Positions 55,508-64,000 of a DNA stretch of 64,000 nucleotides are shown here, piece by piece. The stretch lies in contig JAHBBC010000012.1 in assembly GCA_019915015.1 (NCBI GenBank), positions 806,001-870,000 of the forward strand. Direction: 5' to 3'. The translations under genes and the position numbers were made by a program. The notes below the pieces were generated by a model, which worked only from the letters and a program-made list of their open reading frames with translations, was not told the DNA's origin and ran no database searches. This stretch comes from Auriscalpium vulgare. Lineage: Eukaryota > Basidiomycota > Agaricomycetes > Russulales > Auriscalpiaceae. Numbering within the stretch: position 1 is the stretch's first letter; each line of letters opens with the position of its first letter.

Positions 55508-58200
55508 ATGACCGCCCTTCCCCCACCGTCCGTCTCCCGTCCCCCCGAAGACTGGCTCGACGCCGACTTCGAGCTCAATGACGACGAACCGCTCCACACC
55601 CTCATCGCAGACTCCTCCGACAAGGAGGACGAGGACGAGGACTGGGACATGGAGATGGACTTGGGGCAGACGGGCGGGGCAAAGGCACGGGCTGTCGTGG
55701 CGGGCATAGCGGCGAGATCAGAGCTCTCGAAGAAATCTACCTCCGGCATGATCACCATACGACCCCCGCTCCCATCGACGCTTGACGAAGACGACGAGGA
55801 CGAGGACGAGGGCATCTCTACGATCAAGCTCGCCACTCTCCGTCCGAAACTCGAGGCGAAGCCACTGGCTCCCACCATCGACGAGGACTTCGAGTCGGCG
55901 TTTGCCCTCCCCTCGGATCTCACTCAGCTGTCGCTCCGGCCGCTCTCCCACCAGTCATCCAAGAACTCGTTGGAGTGGGGTGCCGATCAGACTTCTTCCT
56001 CGTCGCAGTCGTCCTCCGACGCATACTCGACTCTCGGATTCGACCATGGCTCCGCATCTTCCCATTCGACGTCCGCATCTCAACCAGAAACGGAGACGGA
56101 GGATGACGACGAGGACGAGGACGACCTGGAGGGCCTCGTCATCCCTTCCGGCCTGTTCGAGTCTGGCTCTGGCGCCAAACATCTAGCCAAGGTGCTTGAA
56201 ATGAAGAAGAAGATGCCCGTTGTCGACGAGGCGGTCAAACCCGCCTTACCCGATCCGGAAGACGACATCGAGGACGGCCTCGTTATCGACGACGACGTCG
56301 ACTTCAGTCCTGGTCGCCTTCTCCTGAACACCCAGCAGCCGCTGCGTCGATCCCATGGTCTGGGATTGCGTAGTAACAGCGCTCCCTCCCGCCCCTTGTC
56401 CGTCAAACCCTCCATGCGACTCCGTCCTGAGCGCGCCAAATCGCCCATCAACCCTCCGCCTTCCTCTGCCCGCCAGCTGCAGAGGATCAAGATGTCACCC
56501 TCCCCTCCTCCACGTGTGCAGCGCACGCAGTCTTATCAGCAGGCGCTTCTCTCTGCTCCCCCTTCAGCCAACAACTCGTTCCTTGCGGCAAAAACCGGCA
56601 GTCTCCGCGGTCAGAAGTCGCACTCTGGCCTCAAGCCCGCCTCACCGCCCCCTGCATCGCAGCGCAAGCTAACGCGCAAGGCCTCGTTGTCGTCGCTCAT
56701 GGAGACTAGCCAGGCACAAGTGGCGGATGTTCCAAGAGCCGGACCCTCGAGTCAATTCGCCCGTTACGATGCTCCGACCGCGGCCTCGAAGGCGAAATCG
56801 CACAGCTCCACAAGTAGGATCCGCGGCCTCGATTATATTGTGCCACCGACCCGACCATCCACCCCCTCATCCAACCCGGTCGCTCTTCGCCTGACAATGC
56901 CGACGTCGTCCTCGCGCCTCAAAGCCCGCCTACCAATATCATCGGTGTTCCCTGGCTCATCGTCCGCTACCCCGCGCGCTACATCGCCCCTACCCCCTCG
57001 CCCTCCCTCTTCGCTCTCGCTGCGTTCAAAATCGGCGACCGGAACAAGCCCCAGCGGCTCAGGCGGCCCCAAACTGCTGCGGCGGCCAAAGCGCATACGT
57101 ACGTATGGCGATGGCACCGAGCTTGATGGTTTCGACGACTTGCCCACCGATCGCGACAAGGAGACCCGCTTTCGCGTGCAGCCGGTGGGGTACGGGAACC
57201 GCGTGCCGGGCGCATCGTATCCAAAGAACACCGAGAGCAAAGAAGCCCCAAAGGGCACTCTCCGCAGAAAGACCACCCGCACTCTCTCGAGTAGTGGCTC
57301 AGGTACGCTTTTCAGTTTGACATCAGTGTACCTTAGGCTCACTCTACTATGTCAGGTCCTGAGACTGCCCCTCGAACATTGAAGCGGGCGGGACGGCTCG
57401 ACTCCTCGTCGAAGCTGTCGCCTTCCGACCCGTCGCCGAAGCGCAAGAAGGTGGCTTCGCCGGTCAATCACACGAGGCGGAAGCCGACTTTGATTCGACA
57501 TATGGGTGGCACTGGAGGCCCTAAAGGTGCGTAGCTGCAACTGCACGCCTTCGACTCGATGGCTCATGTATCCTCAGTCGTCGGTGAAATGAAGTGGAAC
57601 CCGCAGACGCTCCGCTGGGAAGGGAACGACCAAGCCCTCCGAGACTTCGACGCGGCCATGGCACCGACCCGACCGGCTCTCATCACCCATCTGACGGGCT
57701 CCTCAGTAGGATCGCCCGTCGGCTCCTTCGCCTCCGGCGCGCGCAGAGTAGGAAACATGATCTTCGATCCCTCTCGCATGTGCTGGATATCAGCCTTGGC
57801 TCCCGAAGACGACGAGCCGGACGTTTTTGCCGACCTTGCGGATGACGAGGAGGATGGCGATGGCTGGGAGACCCGAGGCGGTACGATCCGTGCAGGCATA
57901 CCGCAGAACCCCACGCCCCTACCGTCAGACACGAGCGCGAGCACCGCCTCCAGTCGAATAGAGACGCCGAGTCCTGCCCGCAGTCGCACGCGAAGTCCGT
58001 CAGAGTCCGGCAGCGACCGGGGCTCGCGTGCATCTGTGGTTTACGACGTCGACGACTTGTTCTTGGAGAAGTGCCGACAGGCAGAGGTGCGCCATCGGAA
58101 CGAGCTCAAGGGCTGGCGGGGGAAGCTCGAAGACGTGTTCGACAACTCGGACCGCTCGTATCTCTACGAGATCCGCGCTCTTGCAACGCGGAAATATTAA
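55508..58200 (+). CDS. BYR4: Byr4/Bfa1-type GAP subunit of the septation/mitotic-exit network
   Basis: Three exons (55508-57302, 57356-57526, 57578-58200) give 862 aa. The N-terminus PPEDWLDADFELNDDEPL is a typical Byr4/Bfa1 opening. The middle is long, acidic and Ser-rich, with DLEGLVIPSGLFESGSGAK. Conserved C-terminal blocks are RPKRIRTYGDGTELDGFDDL, RKPTLIRHMGG and, across the last intron, GEMKWNPQTLRWEGNDQALR followed by DFDAA. RRVGNMIFDPSRMCWISA also matches the family. Byr4 (fission yeast) and Bfa1 (budding yeast) pair with Cdc16/Bub2 as the GAP for Spg1/Tem1 at spindle pole bodies, restraining septation. The tail DNSDRSYLYEIRALATRKY is conserved. The frame is intact. Confidence 0.9.
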
Positions 58201-58679
58201 CTCATATCTCTTCTTTTGACTCATTCACATCCGTGTCTCTAGTATAATGCAACATCACGACCACATACCCTACATCCTTTTATATGTTTGTCTTCTGTAT
58301 ATCTTTATCTTGCTCCCCGATTTGAACGCTCGTTGTCTCTTTTTCCACGTCCCATACCACCCTACCCCATGCCCCTTCCCCACCTCCTTATTACTTTGCC
58401 TTCGTGTGATTTAGCTTTCGTTGTTTTGCCGCCCTCGCCCACAGTCGCTCCTTACCGTACCGTTTCTTTTGATATGTATGTCGTCTGGAAATATGAAGCA
58501 TGAGAACAATAATACCCCTGCCTCGTGTGAGTGAGCGGCGTCCATATGCTGCGCTCTCTTGCTACACGCCGCGACTGCCAGGCACGTCGCAACCTGCTTC
58601 TGCACACTCAGAACGGGCAGCTCAAGCATGCTAGCGCGCCGCGACATTGCTCGATAACTGACCCCTTATCTCTCTCCCA
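58201..58679. other. Intergenic region, Byr4 3' flank and UreD promoter
   Basis: About 480 bases; pyrimidine-rich, with no coding evidence. Confidence 0.4.
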
Positions 58680-59662
58680 ATGGCCCCTACTTCACCGTTG
58701 CAGGACGACCATGGCAAGACGGCCGGAAGGGGCCAGATCACCATACGATCACACGGCGCAGACATCTCATTTCCTGAGCTGTCGTACACATACCCGCTCA
58801 AGCTGCTATCGCCGCGGATCGTGCAGGACGGCGTCGGCGTGGTCTACATGTTGTCGTACGGCGGGGGGCTCGTCGGCGGTGACTCGGTGCATCTCTCTGT
58901 CGACGTCGGCCCCGGGCCCCGCCTCGTGTTGCTCTCGCAGGTGCGCAATCCACCGACCGCTCTCTGCCCGTGTGCCGCAGCCTCATGGCGGCGCTGCAGG
59001 GCTCAACAAAGGTCTTCAAGACACGCGCGGGCAGCCGCGCGGCGCCCACGCGCGCAGGCGACGACTTCGCGGCGACGCGGCAGCGGCTCGACGCGCGCGT
59101 CGCCGCCGGGGGCGCGCTGCTGCTGCTCCCGGACCCCGTCACCTGCTTCCGCGGCGCGGCGTACGAGCAGGTGCAGACGCTGCGCCTCGCGGCGGGCGCG
59201 TCCGCGGTGCTGCTCGACTGGTACACCGCGGGGCGGCGCGCGCGCGGCGAGGCGTGGGCGTTCGCGCGGTACCGCAGTGTGAACGAGGTGTTCGTGGACG
59301 GCGCGCGCGTTGCGCGCGACGCGGTGCTGCTCGACGGGCGCCCGGACGCGGTGCACCCGCTGCCTGCGCGCGCGCTGGCGGACAAGATGGCGCCGTATGC
59401 GTGCTACGCGACGGTGTTGCTGTTCGGGCCGCTGGTGGGCGAGCTGGTGGGCGAGCTGGACGCGCGGTTCAAAGAGATCAGCGTGTTCCAGGTGCGCGAG
59501 CCATTGGAGGTGCTGTGGTCGCTGAGCGCGGTGCAGGGGCAGGGCAGGATCTTGAGGGTCGCGGGAAAGGAGACGGAGGACGTGAGGAACTGGCTCAAGG
59601 AGGCGTTGCGTGCGTTGGAGAAGGTGGTTGGGAACGATGTGTACAACAAGGCGTTCGTCTAA
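58680..59662 (+). CDS. ureD: Urease accessory protein UreD
   Basis: Two exons (58680-58940, 59000-59662) give 307 aa. The start MAPTSPLQDDHGKTAGRGQI leads to YTYPLKLLSPRIVQDGVGVV, YMLSYGGGLVGGDSVHL and, across the intron, LVLLSQGSTKVFKTRAGS: the UreD/UreH signature. LLLLPDPVTCFRGAAYEQVQ, DWYTAGRRARGEAWAF and RSVNEVFVDG follow, all family blocks. UreD is a scaffold that with UreF and UreG inserts nickel into apo-urease in the cytosol. The second exon is unusually GC-rich, which produces long spurious frames on both strands. No other urease gene lies in the window, as is usual for fungi where the accessory genes are unlinked. Confidence 0.94.
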
Positions 59663-59942
59663 TGCTGGTTGTGCCAGATGAGAGGTACGAGGCTAAGATA
59701 TCCAGGAAATGATCGCCTTCAGGTAAATGCTGGGTTGAAAATCTTCCTGGACATGCTGAGTCGGACGAAGCGCACGCTGTGCTGAAAGTGCGCGTCGAGA
59801 ACATTTTTAGAGCAGCATCGCACTGTAGATGAGTGAATTTCGGATGGATTTTATTGGTCTCGACGCGGGAGATAAGATCAAAGTGCACCCGATATCTCAA
59901 CATCAGAGAGCGTCGAGCCATCTATCACAGTTGCCTTCCACC

Positions 59943-62072
59943 ATGTCGTTCTCCACAACTGAGCAGACGACCATCACGCCGCACACCCAGAAACCCCTCG
60001 TCACACGCCTATATCCATCTGAATCGGAGGTCGACAACGTCCTCAAGCGCGCCTCGGAGGCCCAGAAAGCATGGAGCCGCGTTCCTCTGAAGGAGCGGAT
60101 TGCTATCGGCCACAAGTTCACCGCACGTAGACGCCGCTGTATATGCACACCCTGACATTGACGAACGAAACAGGAAGAGTTCAATAAGATGGCTGATGAG
60201 ATCCCGCTCGAGCTCACGCTGCAGATGGGCCGGTGAGTGGCAGCAGCCCTGGCACCTGCCTCGCTGACCGCGATGGTTTCCAGACCGGTCTCCCAAAATG
60301 CTGGCGAGATACGGGGCTTCATTGATCGAGCGAAATACATGCTTTCGATCGCAGAGTCGTCTCTCGCCGATGTAGGTCTTGAAGACACCGACAAGCCGGG
60401 CTTCCGCCGCTTCATTCGGCGGACGCCTCTCGGCGTCGTGCTCGTCATCGCCCCTTGGAAGTGCGTACATATGTGCACTCTATCTATTGCTACCTTCCGA
60501 GCGTTGAATGCACCAGCTTCCCATATCTGACCTCTGTCAATTCTGTGCTACCCGCCATCATCGCCGGCAACGCTGTGATTTTGAAACCGTCCCCACAGAC
60601 TCCCCTCACCGGAGAGCGGTTTGCACTTGCGCTGACCCGTGCTGGCGTTCCGGAGGATGTGGTCCAGGTTCTCCACCTGACCCCGGCGTTGACCGCACAT
60701 GCCATCCAGCACCGCCTGGTCGACTTCGTCTCCTTCACCGGAAGCGTGGCGGGTGGCCATGCAGTTGAGAAGGCAGCTGTGGATGCTCCTGGCTTCAAGG
60801 GAGTAGCGTTGGAGGTAAGTGCGCCATATAAGGAAGCGTAATCGATGCTCATGTTCGTTGCGAGTGCAGCTCGGGGGCAAGGATCCAGCCTACGTTCGCC
60901 CGGACGCAAATCTTGATTACACAGCTGCGGAGCTTGTCGATGGTCAGTCAGACGTGGCTCATCTGCGTTTGCGAGACTCACAAGCTAACAGGCGCATTCT
61001 TCAACTCCGGCCAGAGCTGTTGTGCTATTGAGCGCATATATGTCCACGAATCCGTTTATGACGCATTGGTCCCCAAGATCGTGGAGGTCGTCAAGGTACG
61101 GCCCATTCGTCCCGCTTCCCCGCTTCAGGTTATCTGAATTTCTGCCAGTCGTATAAGCTCGGCGACCCCACAGAGAAGGGTACGAACCTGGGCCCTGTGG
61201 TGAGCCTTGCAAGCGCAGAGCGGATACGCAAGCAAGTTCGCGACGCTGGTGAGTGGTGTTTGTCTCTACACCCCTGCTGCGCTCACCTGCGCTCGCAGTC
61301 GAAGCCGGAGCGAAGGCCCTGATACCTGAAGAGCACTTTACGGCAAATGGGTGCGTTCATGCGTGGATTCTCATTGCGACCTATCGTTCACCAGGTGCGC
61401 AGCTTTGATGGTACGACGTATGTTGTACCTCAAGTGCTCGTCAATGTCGACCACAGTGAGCTCAGCCCATTTTTTCGTCGATGGCTTCAATAACGATGAA
61501 TGTAACTAGCGATGGAAGTGATGACGGTGGGTGTCTCTGTAGAAATCCCGAAGCTTCATATGCTCACTAGCGTCGCTTTAGGAGGAAACCTTTGGCCCTG
61601 TCGTCGGAATCCAGAAGGTAACCTGCAATGGCACCTTTGACCGCTCAAAGGATTCATCTCTGAACCTCAATAGGTCTCATCGGACGAGGAAGCGATTCGC
61701 CTCATGAACGACTCACCCTACGGCCTCACAGCATCGATCTGGACCAACGCAGAGAAGAACCCCGAGTCTCAAGAGGCATTCCTGAAGCTGGTCGACGAAC
61801 TGCAGGCGGGCACGGTGTTTCTCAATAGGTTGATTGCAATGTCGTGCTGTTTCTCAACGTGCTGACACGGCTTGCAAAGGTGCGACTACCTCGACCCAGC
61901 GCTGGCTTGGACAGGCGTGAAGGACAGCGGACGTGGAGTCAGCTTGAGCAAGTTCGGTGCGTGTCGCGATGATTGCGAGGAGTGACCTTGTCTAATCGCA
62001 CATGGACGTTGGGCAGGTTACGACCAGCTCACGCGGGCAAAGTCGGTGCATATGAAGATCAAAACATCATGA
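59943..62072 (+). CDS. Aldehyde dehydrogenase
   Basis: About a dozen exons. The start MSFSTTEQTTITPHTQKPLV leads to VLKRASEAQKAWSRVPLKER, FRRFIRRTPLGVVLVIAPWN, FPYLTSVNSVLPAIIAGNAV (then ILKPSPQTPL) and VDFVSFTGSVAGGHAVE. The catalytic Glu is in VALELGGKDPAYV and the nucleophile Cys in GAFFNSGQSCCAIERIYV. EETFGPVVGI and CDYLDPALAWTGVKDSGRGV follow. The end MKIKTS has no targeting signal, so a cytosolic enzyme is likely. The sequence resembles the succinate-semialdehyde/non-specific NAD(P)-dependent ALDH group; substrate unknown. A polyadenylation-type AATAAA lies downstream near 62283. Exons after 61200 are small and placed by frame. Confidence 0.93.
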
Positions 62073-62609
62073 AAGGAAGGAGGTCAGATGGCATTGTGTA
62101 GCATCGTACTACGACAAGCTGAGAAATGTACGCTACGTGATCCAGCATGAGCGCACCCACTACAGAGCGAGCGGTTGCGATCGGCACAGGGAAAGGTCTG
62201 GGAAGAAGGATGTCAGCGACAATCAGACAGAGTTGTTTTCACAATCAGGACTCTCCAGGCTCCAGCGTATTGAGGGCCGGTAATAAAATCACCATCGCGC
62301 AGGAACACTCGGTCTGATGCACAACAAGAATACCCATCCCAGTAGCACATAAGAGACAGGACTCACACATAAGAGCGTAGATGTAGACGCACGCGCGTGA
62401 TGAGTGGTACCCAGGTGCGATCGCGTCGACGTTGGAGATGAGGGGGCATTATCACCTACAAGAAATACATAGCGCCGGAGACAACTAAGTGTTCTAACTA
62501 GATTTATTGCGCTGGAGCAGGAATCTCGGCCGCCAAGGCCTACATATCGCGCAAAAAAAACAGAATCCGAACACTGCTTCGGGGTGGCGTCCGTGCATCT
62601 AGGCCGACC
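62073..62609. other. Intergenic region between convergent genes
   Basis: About 540 bases; an AATAAA at about 62283 suits the ALDH 3' end. Nothing else was recognised. Confidence 0.4.
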
Positions 62610-63995
62610 TCACCATCCCTCTCGCATCCTTGACCGGCTGTAGTCCTCTAGTCCACCACCCCGGGCGCCCGGTATTCCATCTGGCGGAAGCGATATCTGC
62701 GATCGCAGGAGACGGTCGAGATGAGCAGTGGGGATGCAAACTGTGCCCAGGAAACGGAATTCTCCTGGTTTGACGAGCAAGATGGAAGCAAAGAAGTCGT
62801 CGGAAAGTGTCATTTGTCGGGCGTTGGCAACGCCATCTTTCAACAGTTTCAAAGTCAACGATTGGATGTCGCGCGCAAGTTCTCTTTCATAAGCGTGAGC
62901 TCGCGGTACCTGCTCGTATACGATACCGGCGGATGGGATAAACTTGCGTGCAAACGCCTCGATTTCTACCTCAGGGTACCGCAATTCTTCCTCGCGGCAC
63001 GTTTGCCTACCAATTCTGTCAGCATCGTCAAGCCACATGTCGGAGAAAAATCGTACCCAACGAAAAGTTCTGCCAGCGACCACGGCCGCATGACAAACTG
63101 CGTTGTCGAGCGTTTGTCCCTCCATCTTGTCGAATGCGCTCGTCTGGGCGAGGCCGTATGGACGATATAGCCATTGGACTGTAACAATGATTTGTCGACG
63201 TCGGCATTCGAACCAACAAGAAACCACATCCCCATCGGCAGTTCCCCAAGAAAATAGCCAAGCGAGGCGTCGAACTTGGTCACACCTTGGGAGTCGTATA
63301 TAAAAAAGAATTCGTTGTTATCCTTCCACAGGGTGGGCAACCCTGCCAAGAGGCGGAGGGCAAGCGCGAAATGAGCCCACAAGGTCTTCCCTACGCAGTG
63401 ATACAGAAATGAGCGCTGTGCCCAAAAATCACTACGTAAAGCGTACCAATGCCCGGATGCCCCGTCAGGACGAAGCCATCTGGGACATAATTGTTGCGTT
63501 TGACCCGCTCATACAGCGCCTGGAGGGCCTCCCAGGTGGGCGACGTCAGGGGTTCGTCGAGTGCGGTCGTGTCGTCGACTTGCGGTATAGGCTGAATTTG
63601 AGGCTTTGGGTAACCAACTCCACAATCGTCCAACGCCGCATCCATCGCCAGAACGTACTCGAGCCTGATCAAAATGCTCTTGAGGACGGGCGCCACGCAG
63701 GCGGGAAGCTTCAGAACAAGGCAGTGCTCGGGAATGCCATCGACATCATTCGCATTCGGGCTGCGGGGAGGAACGCGAGCAACTGGGGCCTCTTGGAAGG
63801 CATCACGTAGGTTATCGCGGCCCCACAACGCGTCGTAAATGGTTTGGTGATGTGAGTCGCTAACACTGGCAGCGTGAGCTTGAATATTCCATAATCAGTG
63901 TGCAACTGCAGCGAATCAAAAGAGATGGCGTACATAACATGTTGTGCAACAAGTTGGCTGGAAAACTGGCTGGCTGTGTGGTGAATGGGTTTCAT
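62610..63995 (-). CDS. P-loop NTPase-like hypothetical protein
   Basis: Exons encode YDALWGRDNLRDAFQEAP, CLVLKLPACVAPVLKSILIR, a linker, then VPDGFVLTGHPGIGKTLW, where Walker A (GHPGIGKT) is rebuilt across a 56-nt intron (63391-63446). FALALRLLAGLPTLWKDNNE and FFFIYDSQG follow, the latter a possible Walker B region. The rest (EAFARKFIPSAGIVYEQV, LARDIQSLTLKLLKDG, GTVCIPTAHLDRLLRSQI) is unannotated. From memory this is a family expanded in Agaricomycetes, with some members annotated with crinkler-like regions; none of those motifs is visible here. The first ATG (63995) is at the window edge, so the 5' exon may be longer. Function unknown; ATP/GTP binding expected. Confidence 0.7.
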
Positions 63996-64000
63996 ACTGC

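Noticed and set aside
58531..59712. 393-codon plus frame over the UreD gene
   Set aside because: Wrong frame of UreD, made long by very high GC content and ending in Ala/Arg-rich repeats.
1..64000. CRISPR arrays, bacterial operons or phage genes
   Set aside because: The window is plainly eukaryotic with spliceosomal introns; no regularly spaced repeat arrays were seen.

Overview
The window is nuclear DNA of a filamentous basidiomycete, most likely an Agaricomycete. It is gene dense. Nearly every gene is cut by short introns (about 45-65 nt) with GTRNGT donors and YAG acceptors. The gene set is fungal: a sterol glucosyltransferase with PH and GRAM domains, Byr4/Bfa1, a saccharopine dehydrogenase of the alpha-aminoadipate lysine pathway, a urease accessory protein, a large-subunit catalase, a SUR7/PalI protein and a P450. 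The exact genus cannot be read from the sequence. Splice models were worked out by hand from reading frame and family similarity, so exon edges may be off by a few bases.

Layout, left to right. 0-9 kb: an asparagine-synthetase-domain (ASNSD1-type) gene running off the left edge, a small three-exon orphan, a 0.8 kb inverted-repeat unit holding a 99-codon ORF, an Ecdysoneless/SGT1-family regulator and the AP-3 sigma subunit. 9-15 kb: a disturbed segment. Two decayed fragments of an AP-3 sigma copy lie on either side of an unrecognised multi-exon gene with two SAP-like repeats. That gene carries a structurally complete, gag-only Ty1/copia-type LTR retrotransposon (11519-12959) with identical 134-bp LTRs and a 5-bp target duplication. 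15-24 kb: Mediator subunit MED6, an NRAMP metal transporter, a catalase with a C-terminal DJ-1/PfpI-like domain, and a C2H2 transcription factor. 24-30 kb: a UbiA prenyltransferase and an ICMT-like methyltransferase, transcribed divergently and lying between two diverged direct repeats, then a SUR7/PalI protein. 30-42 kb: sterol 3-beta-glucosyltransferase (ATG26/UGT51), a 2-oxoglutarate/Fe(II) oxygenase, a three-exon orphan protein and sparse sequence. 42-64 kb: an INO80-complex Ies1-type subunit, a proline-rich protein, LYS1, a cytochrome P450, NRDE-2, Byr4/Bfa1, UreD, an aldehyde dehydrogenase and a P-loop protein of a type I believe is expanded in Agaricomycetes.

Most genes are ordinary single-copy housekeeping or regulatory genes and do not form one pathway. 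Possible functional pairings are metal/oxidant handling (NRAMP beside catalase) and prenyl chemistry (UbiA beside the ICMT-like enzyme); both are inferences from adjacency. The most unusual object is the gag-only LTR element inside a coding exon: the host reading frame runs on exactly across the target duplication once the element is set aside. I saw no convincing tRNA, rRNA or CRISPR feature.
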